Shown: piece by piece, positions 16,301-24,027 of the stretch | How positions within the stretch are numbered: position 1 is the stretch's first letter | Layout: every line of letters starts with the position of its first letter | Source of the DNA: an uncultured Dorea sp. | GTDB lineage: Bacteria; Bacillota_A; Clostridia; Lachnospirales; Lachnospiraceae | Assembly (NCBI GenBank): GCA_910578865.1 | Contig: CAJTRM010000006.1 | Location: forward strand, 67,978-131,977 | Reading direction: 5' to 3' | DNA length: 64,000 bases | Notes under the pieces: model-generated | Seen by the model: only the letters and a program-made list of their open reading frames with translations | Told to the model about the DNA's origin: nothing | The model's database searches: none | Program-made: the position numbers and the translations under genes

Positions 16301-17413
16301 TTAAGATTCAATTTTAAACATTACACTATCCCGATAGCCCGTAAGGATCCTCACATATCCTGCCAGCTTTGTATCCAGCTGTATATCGCCGGTATCTACG
16401 GTGAGCCTGCCGCTTTCAATACTAAGAAGCTTACTCTTTGTAGCCACGATCATACAGTTTTTCCGACCGATAGCCCGCAGGATCCTCGGACTGATCTGTT
16501 GATTTCCCCTGCCGAACAAATGTCCCTGCCCCCCTATAACCGTCAGGACCACATAGACCTCTCCCTTCTGCGTAAGCTTATAGATATCTTTCTCCGCTGC
16601 GTCTGCTTTTATCAGCTTTCCGTCCTTCACGATATCCATCCCCAGAAGTGTGTGAGGAAGGCCGAGCCTGTCCATAACCGGTATGGTGGTTGTCCCCGGG
16701 CCGATTACATAATACGCTTCCGGCTTCATCTGGGAAACGACACTCTCGGCAATTCCCATCACATGTTCCTTTTCTGAATATCCTCCGCTTTTTACACTTT
16801 GCATGCAGCGGTGCAGAACCGGGATCCTCATATATCCATATAATTTTGCCCGGACAGTACCGTTTCTAAAAGCCTCCTCGTCAATATCCATGACCTCAGC
16901 CTCTTCATAACGGTTTTTTCCTTCATTGCAGAAGTATTCCAGCGCTTCTCCTGCATTTTTTGTATTGTAGGCATATACGGCGGAATGTATTTTCACTCCC
17001 GCCGGAATACCAAGCACAGGAAGATCCATGCCTACTGCCTCGCATACATTTCTGGCAGTACCGTCCCCGCCGGCAAACATCAGCAGATCTGCCTGTGCCG
17101 CAAGTATCTCCCTGGCGATGCGGATGGTATCTTCTGCAGTGGTATCTCTCCCCTGCAGTTTTCCCACCACTTCATAGGAAAATGCTGTCTCCTCTACAAT
17201 GTCCTCCCCCATAACACCGGGAGCCGTCAGCAGCACAATCTGACCTGTAAGCCCGGAGGCCTTCCCGAGAGCTGCCTGCGCCCGCAGAGACGCTTCCGGA
17301 ACTGCCCCCAGCTTCTTTGCCATCTCCTGTACCCTGGCCCCGTCGCTTCCTTTTAAGCCTACCCGGCCTCCGACTCCGGCTACCGGGTTTACCAGAAAAC
17401 CAATTCGTTTCAC
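16301..17413 (-). CDS. ATP-NAD kinase-family protein (COG3199 type)
   Basis: The 370-residue protein starts VKRIGFLVNPVAGVGGRVGL and contains the nucleotide kinase motif FAGGDGTARNVCEAVG. This is the NAD kinase/diacylglycerol kinase fold in the longer COG3199 form, which also includes AcoX of acetoin operons. Members of this group are often encoded beside catabolic dehydrogenases but their substrate is usually unproven. The GTG at 17411-17413 has GAGGTGAGAGAC in front and leaves a 22-bp gap to the GcvPB-like gene; the upstream ATG would overlap that gene and lacks a site. Co-location with P-protein paralogues suggests it acts on a cofactor or metabolite of that pathway (inference). Confidence 0.8.
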   Translation of the reverse strand: MKRIGFLVNPVAGVGGRVGLKGSDGARVQEMAKKLGAVPEASLRAQAALGKASGLTGQIVLLTAPGVMGEDIVEETAFSYEVVGKLQGRDTTAEDTIRIAREILAAQADLLMFAGGDGTARNVCEAVGMDLPVLGIPAGVKIHSAVYAYNTKNAGEALEYFCNEGKNRYEEAEVMDIDEEAFRNGTVRAKLYGYMRIPVLHRCMQSVKSGGYSEKEHVMGIAESVVSQMKPEAYYVIGPGTTTIPVMDRLGLPHTLLGMDIVKDGKLIKADAAEKDIYKLTQKGEVYVVLTVIGGQGHLFGRGNQQISPRILRAIGRKNCMIVATKSKLLSIESGRLTVDTGDIQLDTKLAGYVRILTGYRDSVMFKIES

Positions 17414-17435
17414 GTCTCTCACCTCTTTTTGTCTT

Positions 17436-19013
17436 TTATGCATCCTTCATGGTTCCTGCCTGAATACGCTTCTGCCACTGCCGCCACGTTACCGCAATCT
17501 TGTCATAATCGTCTACTTCATCCGCAAGAATAGCGTGAATCGGTGCATTGTGCGGCGCCGAACGAATAACTTCCGGCTCCTCGTAGCACTCCCTGGATAT
17601 CTCTGTCAGGATAGCTACATATTCATCCAGATCGTCTTTGCTATAAGATTCAGTAGGCTCCAGAGTAAACGGTTCCGGTACAATGTGCGGATGATGGGAC
17701 TGCCAGTAATGCTGCATGCCAAAATCAATGAGCCGTTTCGTCACATCTACAGTTCCGAACCCGGTGTCCTCTTTCAACTTGTTCCAGCTGTACCTGCACT
17801 GTTCAATCCTTCGTTTTCCGGGCGCGTAATATATTTCAACACCTTTGATCTTGCTGACCTTTTTCATCAGATACTGGTTATTTAATACGGAACAGATTGC
17901 CGCCTCACGGATTCCTTCCGCCCCCATCTGTTTGATCCACATATAGGTTCTCAGGACTACATGGGCGTTTCCCATAAAGGTACGGATTTTTCCGATACTT
18001 TCCGGGCAGTCATAGTCCAGATAATACTTCTCCTGGTCTTTCTCCACTCTCGGAACCGGCAGGAACGGTTTCAGAAATTCTCTTACTCCCAGGGCGCCGC
18101 AGCCAGGCCCCATACCGCCGTGAGGAGAGGAAAAGGTCTTGTGCAGATTGTAGTGAATAATGTCAAATCCTACCTCTTTGGCTCTGGTGATCCCCATGAT
18201 GCCGTTTACATTTGCCTGATCGTAATAGCACAGCGCTCCCACCTCATGGGCCGCGTCTACATACTCCTTGATCCTTGGATTAAAGATTCCCGTGTCCTCA
18301 GGGTTGGTAATAAATATAGCTGCCGTCCGCTCTGACAGTGCTGCTTTCATAGCCTCCAGATCCGGAACCCCATCTTCGTTCGGCATCAGGGTAATTACCT
18401 TGTATCCCGCGGTAGCAGGCGCACCTGCGTCACAGGGGTGGGAAAAGATAGTCGTAATGATCTCATCCCTCTTCTCGTCCCCTCTTGACTTATGATAGGC
18501 GCGTACGACACAGGCACCCTCGTAGCAGGCTGCCGCACCGCCGCCTGCGTGGAAGTTAAAGGCATCCATACCGGAGATCTCACACACCATCTCCTCTGTT
18601 TTCTTATAGATTTCCAGAATTCCCTGAATGGTCGAAACATCCTGGAGCGGGTGTACATCTACCAGGTTCTCATTTCTCGCTGCCGTATGTTCCTGCACTT
18701 TCGGGCTGTATTTCATCGTACATGTGCCCTGGCTGAGATCCGGCGTAATATCTGCTCCCATAACCTCCTGAGTCAGACGCATAAAGTGACGGTTTACTCT
18801 CATTTGATGCACTTCCGGAAGATTGGGGAGTTTCTTTCTTTTCATTCCCTGAGGGATCCTGTCGCTTCCCCTTCCCACTGCCTCTGCCATCTGTTCCTCT
18901 GCCGGCGGCACTGCAATGCCCCGCTGTCCGGGAACGCTCAGGTCAAATATAATTTCCTCGTCCCACTTTGCCTCGTGGAACCGTCTCAGATATGTTTTAT
19001 AATCTCTACGCAT
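17436..19013 (-). CDS. GcvPB-like PLP protein (P-protein beta-subunit paralogue)
   Basis: The 525-residue protein aligns along its whole length with the beta subunit of split glycine decarboxylase (about 475-490 residues usual). The PLP Lys is kept in HYNLHKTFSSPHGGMGPG (Lys 292), as is YYDQAN (Asp 265). Several motifs conserved in true P-proteins differ: AGAHGE is replaced by AGGGAAACYE (156-165) and SAHGTNPAS by SHPCDAGAPA (191-200). It is therefore a PLP enzyme, probably with another amino-acid substrate. The ATG at 19011-19013 follows GGAGGATATT and lies 10 bp after the GcvPA-like gene. No gcvH or gcvT is near. I leave the gene symbol blank for this reason. Confidence 0.8.
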   Translation of the reverse strand: MRRDYKTYLRRFHEAKWDEEIIFDLSVPGQRGIAVPPAEEQMAEAVGRGSDRIPQGMKRKKLPNLPEVHQMRVNRHFMRLTQEVMGADITPDLSQGTCTMKYSPKVQEHTAARNENLVDVHPLQDVSTIQGILEIYKKTEEMVCEISGMDAFNFHAGGGAAACYEGACVVRAYHKSRGDEKRDEIITTIFSHPCDAGAPATAGYKVITLMPNEDGVPDLEAMKAALSERTAAIFITNPEDTGIFNPRIKEYVDAAHEVGALCYYDQANVNGIMGITRAKEVGFDIIHYNLHKTFSSPHGGMGPGCGALGVREFLKPFLPVPRVEKDQEKYYLDYDCPESIGKIRTFMGNAHVVLRTYMWIKQMGAEGIREAAICSVLNNQYLMKKVSKIKGVEIYYAPGKRRIEQCRYSWNKLKEDTGFGTVDVTKRLIDFGMQHYWQSHHPHIVPEPFTLEPTESYSKDDLDEYVAILTEISRECYEEPEVIRSAPHNAPIHAILADEVDDYDKIAVTWRQWQKRIQAGTMKDA

Positions 19014-19023
19014 AATATCCTCC

Positions 19024-20430
19024 TTATCCCTGTACCGCTCTTTCAAGAGCCTCAGCCATATGGTCAATCGCTTCCATTGTGGTCATCTCGGTCACACATA
19101 CGAGTGCACATTCCGAAAGCTCCGGGTAATCATTTTTAAGAGCAACGCCTGAGAAAATCTTTTCTTCCAGCAATGACTGCCTGATATCTGCCTCCGATTT
19201 GCCGGTGTCCTTATAATCCAGGACAAATTCTTTAAAGAAGGTCCCCGTAAACCTCACCTTTACACCAGGGATTTTTGAAAATCTCATAGCTGCGTACTGA
19301 CTCTTCGTCATGATCGTATCGCCGATCTCCTCCATTCCTTTCGGCCCCATAAGCGAAAGGTAAACCGCCACCGGCGCCGTCCACAGGTTATTCTGTGTCC
19401 CTGTGAATTCCCTGCCCTTTTCACGCATGGCATAATGGGTACGCTCCATGAGTACAACGGTATATCCGACTTCTCCCGGAACAATCGTCTCTACAACACC
19501 GTCTACCAGCTCTTTGAATTCCATCATGTACTTCATATCATCTTTACATGCGATATAACCTGCCTGAGCGCCTCCGCACTGAAGATGCAGGCCGAGTCCG
19601 TGAAGGTCTCCCACACAGATCGTTGCTCCGTAATTGCCGGGCGCTTCCATTACACCCAATGTAATGGGATCTGCATATACGATAAATTCTGCCCCTGCTT
19701 CCCTGGCCAGCTTTCCGATTTCTTCGCCCTGACTCTCGATGACTCCAAGATAATTAGGATTTTCAATCAGGACCGCTGCTACCGTGTCATCAAGCTTTGC
19801 TTTTAAATCTGCAAGGTCCATCTCTCCAGTCTCTGTGTCGTACGCCACTTCTTCGATAACAAGTGTTTCCTCCTCGATGGCTGATTTAACATAATTTTTT
19901 GCAATCGTAAGATTCTGAGGCGTCATCGTCTTTGGAATAAGAACTTTTTTCCGCCCGGTAATACGGTTGGACATACAGAAGGCTGTAGATACCGCCTGCC
20001 CGCCGCAGTGGCAGGGAACGGTGAGAAAGTCCATTTCCAGCAGTTCTGCCATCATGCTCTGGTACTCGAAGAAAATCTGATATTTTCCGTGGTCCGCCCA
20101 TGTCTCTGCTCCGTAGCAGGTCAGAAGTTCTCCTCTTCCTGCGATCTCATCGCACACTGCCGGTACATAATGCTGGGCACAGCCTGCTCCCATAAAATTG
20201 TCATATACATTACAGTTTTCATTTTTAGCCAGGATCTTATCAATATGGCGTTTGATCCCCAGCTCGTCTCTGATTGGTTCCGGAAGGTTCAGCATCCCTT
20301 TCACACGGAGTTCCTCCGGAATCTCCTCGTACAGATCCATAACATCTGATGCGCCTACTTCCTTAAGCATCTCTTCCTGTATCTCCGGAACGGAATTCGG
20401 AATATACGGAAAAATCGTTTTATTGTTCAT
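19024..20430 (-). CDS. GcvPA-like protein (P-protein alpha-subunit paralogue)
   Basis: The 468-residue protein is related to the alpha subunit of split glycine decarboxylase: the IPEELRVKGMLNLPEP start, FMGAG (79-83), FEYQSMMAEL, the central PITLGVMEAPGNYGA and GLHLQCGGAQAGYIA, and the EFTGTQNNLW region all align. However YTPYQPExSQG of real GcvPA is CYGAETWADHGKYQ here (105-118), the ASMYDGATA segment is VPCHCGGQAV (138-147), and KATSNICTNQ is REFTGTQNN. These residues line the active site between subunits, so the substrate is probably not glycine. Its start overlaps the MFS stop by 4 bp. It should form an alpha2beta2 complex with the next gene product. Confidence 0.78.
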   Translation of the reverse strand: MNNKTIFPYIPNSVPEIQEEMLKEVGASDVMDLYEEIPEELRVKGMLNLPEPIRDELGIKRHIDKILAKNENCNVYDNFMGAGCAQHYVPAVCDEIAGRGELLTCYGAETWADHGKYQIFFEYQSMMAELLEMDFLTVPCHCGGQAVSTAFCMSNRITGRKKVLIPKTMTPQNLTIAKNYVKSAIEEETLVIEEVAYDTETGEMDLADLKAKLDDTVAAVLIENPNYLGVIESQGEEIGKLAREAGAEFIVYADPITLGVMEAPGNYGATICVGDLHGLGLHLQCGGAQAGYIACKDDMKYMMEFKELVDGVVETIVPGEVGYTVVLMERTHYAMREKGREFTGTQNNLWTAPVAVYLSLMGPKGMEEIGDTIMTKSQYAAMRFSKIPGVKVRFTGTFFKEFVLDYKDTGKSEADIRQSLLEEKIFSGVALKNDYPELSECALVCVTEMTTMEAIDHMAEALERAVQG

Positions 20431-21659
20431 ATCTGCTTCCTCCTATTATTACGTTTCTCTAATGTTTTTGGATTTGTTTCTGTCAGACAAACTGACAGTA
20501 TCGCCGCTGCTCCAAACACAATTGCCGCAGAAAGTACAATCGTTTTCAGATCCGGACATACATTTCCTGCGATTGCCGGAACTACCGCTCCTCCGACTGC
20601 CTCTCCAACTCCGGTAACGAATCCGCCCGCTGTTGCCTTCAGGGAATCAGGCACTGATTCGTAAGGCACGATTGAAAAATACAGCGGCAATGTGGAAATC
20701 GGAAGGCCTGCAATCAATGCATAGACAACAATTACTGCATTTCCGTGAGGCATAAACGCCATGGCAACGGGTGCAAGGATCGATACTCCGAACACTGCTG
20801 CCAGCACCGGCTTTCTCCCCACATTGTCTGAGATCTTCGGCACAATGAACGCATAAATGATCGCAAGCACACCCATGGAACTGGTAACAAAGCCCATTCC
20901 GTTAATATCAAGTCCTGCATATTCCACCCAGTAAAGCGGTGCATAATTCATGATAATCCAGTAGCCGCCAATCCCCATGATGGCGATCAATGCCGCCAGA
21001 ACCACATTCTTCTGCCTCAGGACTTCCCTTAACTGCCCCTTTCGCTCTCCTCCCTGAAGCTCTGATTTTCCGGTGTCACGTACAATCCGTATCATGGCCA
21101 GACCGACCAAAAGCACCAGTACACATACCACAACTGTAGATGTTCTCCATCCGAGCCATGTACATAGCTGCGTCATCAGAATCGGTCCGCACAGCGTAAC
21201 AATGAACTCACAAGTAGAGTTGACATATCCGGTGTTTTTTCCATAGGACTCTTTTGTTGAAGCTCGTTCCATAATGTTGTAAATCAAGACCAGAATCGGC
21301 CCTAATACGACGCCGAATGCCGCACGGAAAAATACCAGCATCCCAAAGGACTGTGCGGTAAAGGACAATCCGGCAAATGCACCTGCCAGTATCGTCAGCG
21401 GAACAATCCACCATTTCTTATGCCCGGTCCTGTCAGAAATATATCCGATGACCGCCGATGAGATGGCAAATGCAAATGTAGTAGCCCCGCTTATGTAACT
21501 AACCTGTGCATTGGTCATGGGAATGGATTCCATGATTGCCGGCATCATAAAATTAACCGCCAAACGATTCAGATGCAGAAACCCCCATGTCAGCGAGAAA
21601 AGAATTACAATTCTTTTCTCATAGCCCCTGTCGTATTTTCCTTCAGTCATACTTCCCAT
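20427..21659 (-). CDS. MFS transporter, first gene of the P-protein-like operon
   Basis: The 410-residue protein has about 12 transmembrane helices. The MFS motif-A-like loop GYISDRTGHKKWW lies after helix 2, and a matching SDNVGRKPV loop follows helix 8. It resembles anion/sugar-acid or metabolite symporters. The start is ambiguous between ATG at 21659 and ATG at 21650; both have GAGG-rich upstream sequence. It overlaps the GcvPA-like gene by 4 bp. A MerR-type promoter (21721-21752) lies upstream, and the MerR regulator gene comes just before. With the GPH carrier it gives this operon two different carriers, perhaps import and export (inference). Confidence 0.85.
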   Translation of the reverse strand: MGSMTEGKYDRGYEKRIVILFSLTWGFLHLNRLAVNFMMPAIMESIPMTNAQVSYISGATTFAFAISSAVIGYISDRTGHKKWWIVPLTILAGAFAGLSFTAQSFGMLVFFRAAFGVVLGPILVLIYNIMERASTKESYGKNTGYVNSTCEFIVTLCGPILMTQLCTWLGWRTSTVVVCVLVLLVGLAMIRIVRDTGKSELQGGERKGQLREVLRQKNVVLAALIAIMGIGGYWIIMNYAPLYWVEYAGLDINGMGFVTSSMGVLAIIYAFIVPKISDNVGRKPVLAAVFGVSILAPVAMAFMPHGNAVIVVYALIAGLPISTLPLYFSIVPYESVPDSLKATAGGFVTGVGEAVGGAVVPAIAGNVCPDLKTIVLSAAIVFGAAAILSVCLTETNPKTLEKRNNRRKQI

Positions 21660-21702
21660 CCTCTTCTTATCCTCCTCTTTTCTTCATTAAAGTTTTGCGC
21701 GC

Positions 21703-21722
21703 ATTGTCTTTCTATTGACAAT
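21703..21722. promoter_or_regulatory. Inverted repeat ATTGTC-N8-GACAAT at the start of the MFS transcript
   Basis: ATTGTC (21703-21708) and GACAAT (21717-21722) form a perfect inverted repeat that overlaps the predicted -10 and transcription start of the MFS operon. It could be an operator or a leader hairpin. Confidence 0.35.
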
Positions 21723-21752
21723 CTTAAACCCTAAACTTAAGTGGACAGTCAA
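21721..21752 (-). promoter_or_regulatory. MerR-type promoter with a long 19-20 bp spacer
   Basis: On the minus strand, TTGACT (21747-21752) is followed by a 20-bp spacer and TAAGAT (21721-21726); the overlapping TTAAGA gives 19 bp. Spacers of 19-20 bp are characteristic of promoters activated by MerR proteins through DNA distortion. The spacer holds an imperfect dyad centred on CTTAAG with ACCCTAAA and TGGACAGT flanks. The MerR gene immediately upstream is the obvious regulator. Confidence 0.65.
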
Positions 21753-21794
21753 GCATTTTTCTGAATTTTTCTGTGATTTGCCCGGAAAATGCAG

Positions 21795-21848
21795 AAAAAA
21801 ATAACATATCCGGCGACATGTCTTAATTCATGTCGCCGGATATGTTAT
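21795..21848 (-). terminator. Terminator with a perfect 20-bp stem overlapping the MerR stop codon
   Basis: ATAACATATCCGGCGACATG (21801-21820) is the exact reverse complement of 21829-21848, with an 8-nt loop. On the minus strand the stem is followed by TTTTTTCTGC. The stem includes the MerR stop codon at 21845-21847, so termination is built into the end of the gene and isolates it from the MFS operon. Confidence 0.85.
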
Positions 21849-22720
21849 TTTGTCCGTTTTTCCACCGGGAAGTGTATCTTTGTCATGTACTGTTCTTCGC
21901 TGAAGGTGTTGCTGATATCCATCAGATAGTATTCGTGGGGCGGCCCTATGATTGTATAACCGTTTGCCTCGATCCATTCCTCCAGATACCGGTACACTTT
22001 CTCCATGTTCTGATAAGAGCCGATGCTCACTGTACTTGCCGCGAGCATTCCCCCGAACCGCCTCATCTCTTTGCACCAGAAGCCGTCCGGCTTAATTACG
22101 GGAAGACACAGCTCCAGATCCCCTCTCTCCGAATGAAACTGGGATTTGTAGCCATCGTGGAATATCCCGATGTAAGAGCCGACGGGATACAGGTTATAGC
22201 TGCTCCTTATCTTCTGAAGCTCCAGGCATCTGTCTGAAAATAAGCTCTTTGCATTAACATTGCTGGGGTATCTGGTGTAAAGTACCCACATTTCCTTGAT
22301 CGGCGCTACATCCACCGGATAATACTGCTCTACCGGCGGAGTGCTGTCTGCGTCCATATAGGTCTTTCCTCTTATCATTTTCCTGTACGCGTTTTGTGCA
22401 GATAAAAGCTTGCGCTCCAATACGTCAATCTCCTGCTCAAGCCCCTGTATTTTTGCATACAGTCTCTCTTCCAGATGCTTCTGGCTCTTCCTCTCGATAA
22501 TATCCTTAATTTCCTCCAGCGACAGATCAAGCGCCTTCAGATCTCTGATCATCTGTGCTTTCTCCAGCTGCTTTACAGAATAATACCGGTAACCGTTCTC
22601 TTCATTCCTGATCTCCGGAACCAGGATCCGCTCTCTGTCATAATAACGCAATGCCGTTATACTGATTCCTGTCAACTTTGACAGTTCTCCGATGGTGAAC
22701 CTTCTTTGTCTTTCAGCCAT
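21845..22720 (-). CDS. MerR-family regulator with a GyrI-like/effector-binding C-terminal domain
   Basis: The 291-residue protein has the MerR winged helix at its N terminus (FTIGELSKLTGISITALRYY, then NGYRYYSVKQLEKAQMI), a coiled-coil dimer helix (about residues 75-110), and a C-terminal domain of the BmrR/GyrI ligand-binding type (GIFHDGYKSQFHSERGDLEL; YTIIGPPHEYYLMD). Such proteins sense small organic molecules and activate promoters with 19-20 bp spacers. A promoter of that type lies in front of the downstream MFS gene. I chose the ATG at 22718-22720 after AAGGTGATTGAC. It is likely the activator of the P-protein-like operon (inference). Confidence 0.88.
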   Translation of the reverse strand: MAERQRRFTIGELSKLTGISITALRYYDRERILVPEIRNEENGYRYYSVKQLEKAQMIRDLKALDLSLEEIKDIIERKSQKHLEERLYAKIQGLEQEIDVLERKLLSAQNAYRKMIRGKTYMDADSTPPVEQYYPVDVAPIKEMWVLYTRYPSNVNAKSLFSDRCLELQKIRSSYNLYPVGSYIGIFHDGYKSQFHSERGDLELCLPVIKPDGFWCKEMRRFGGMLAASTVSIGSYQNMEKVYRYLEEWIEANGYTIIGPPHEYYLMDISNTFSEEQYMTKIHFPVEKRTK

Positions 22721-22759
22721 GTCAATCACCTTTCCATCATGCCAATTCACTCTTCACTC

Positions 22760-23986
22760 TCAGTCACTTTTCAGTTGTTCAAACATTTCTTTCACAGCCG
22801 GGGCGTTCTTTGTCAGCTTCTTGATGCTTAAATCGTCCGCCTTGTTGTTGGCAAGCCGGAGGTTATTCTCCGAAGAAAGAAGCGCATCCTTCGTCTTCTG
22901 AAGATGTATGATAGTCTTATCAATCTCATCAATGGCTGTTTTAAACCGCTCACTCGCCAGCCGGTAGTTTCTTGCAAACCCTTCTTTAAAGCTGTTCATA
23001 TTTTCTTCAAAATGCAGAATATCTATCTGCTGGTTTTTTACTGCCTGAAGTTCCTGCCGGTACTTCACGGAATTCAGCGCCGCATTCCTGAGCAGCGTGA
23101 TCATAGGAATAAAGAACTGCGGACGAATCACATACATTTTTTCATACTTATAAGAGACATCCACGATCCCATTATTATAAAGTTCGTTGTCGATTTCCAG
23201 AAGCGACACCAACACCGCATATTCACAGCCTTTTTCTCTGCGGTCTTTGTCAAGCTCCTTGAAAAAATCTTCATTTTTATGCTTTGTGGCAGTCTGGTCC
23301 ATCTCATTTTTCATCTCGAACATAATAGAGATAAACTCTGTCCCGTCAGATGCTGCTTCTCTGAAAATAAAATCGCCTTTGCTTCCGGTTCTGGAATCAT
23401 TATCCTTCTCAAAATATGCCGTCGGAAATGCGGTCATACGGATAGAATTAAACTGATTCATACAATGCTGCTCCAGACTCTCACCCACCATCTTCGTGGA
23501 CTGCCTGGCTTTGAAATCCTTGTAATACTCAATCTGCTCATCTTTAAGTCTGAGCTTGTCCTCATACTGTTCCTTCAGGGATTTCTCATTCAGTTCACGC
23601 CGGGTCTCTTCATTGGATATCCGGCTTTTCAGCTCGGTGATCTCCGTCTGTTTCTCGGACAGTTCCTTTTCTTTTTCCTGCACCGCGCGCGTGACAGCCA
23701 GTTCTCTCTCCGTCTCACTCCCGGAAATCTTCATTTTTAATTGTTCAATTTCTTTATCTTTTTCAGCAAGCTTATAATCTTTGGCGGATATGGCCTCGCC
23801 AAACTCTTTTTCCTGCTTCATGCGTGCAAGCTTCAGATCACTTTCCTTTTTCTCGGCAAACTCCTGAGCGCGGCGTTCCAACTCCCTGTGAAACTCCTCG
23901 TCCCGGATCTGCCGTGCAATCTGTGCATATTCTGTTTCATCTACCTGAAAAAGCTTGCCGCAGTTAGGGCATTTTATTTCCTGCAT
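22760..23986 (-). CDS. DUF2130 domain-containing protein
   Basis: The 408-residue protein starts MQEIKCPNCGKLFQVDETEY with a short CxxC zinc-knuckle-like motif, continues with a long charged coiled coil (about residues 30-170, rich in E, K, R) and ends in the DUF2130 core (GDFIFREAASDG, ISIMFEMKNEMDQTATKHKN, KDRREKGCEYAVLVSLLEID), which resembles a nuclease-like alpha/beta fold. The function is not established. The start ATG at 23984-23986 follows AAGGAGG. It sits between the MerR gene and a HAD phosphatase gene, both in the same direction, without obvious functional link. Confidence 0.8.
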   Translation of the reverse strand: MQEIKCPNCGKLFQVDETEYAQIARQIRDEEFHRELERRAQEFAEKKESDLKLARMKQEKEFGEAISAKDYKLAEKDKEIEQLKMKISGSETERELAVTRAVQEKEKELSEKQTEITELKSRISNEETRRELNEKSLKEQYEDKLRLKDEQIEYYKDFKARQSTKMVGESLEQHCMNQFNSIRMTAFPTAYFEKDNDSRTGSKGDFIFREAASDGTEFISIMFEMKNEMDQTATKHKNEDFFKELDKDRREKGCEYAVLVSLLEIDNELYNNGIVDVSYKYEKMYVIRPQFFIPMITLLRNAALNSVKYRQELQAVKNQQIDILHFEENMNSFKEGFARNYRLASERFKTAIDEIDKTIIHLQKTKDALLSSENNLRLANNKADDLSIKKLTKNAPAVKEMFEQLKSD

Positions 23987-24027
23987 AGAGAGCCTCCTTC
24001 TTCCTCCAGATTGAGTCCAAATCATTA

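Noticed and set aside
17436..20430. Plain annotation as glycine decarboxylase gcvPA/gcvPB
   Set aside because: Several motifs near-invariant in true P-proteins are replaced and no H- or T-protein gene is near, so I gave only a family-level call.
21660..21844. Glycine riboswitch upstream of the P-protein-like operon
   Set aside because: I looked for the conserved glycine aptamer cores in this leader and found none; the gap is filled by a MerR-type promoter and a terminator.
22904..23740. Plus-strand open frame of 278 codons
   Set aside because: It is the antisense shadow of the DUF2130 coiled coil; long open antisense frames are common opposite such sequence.
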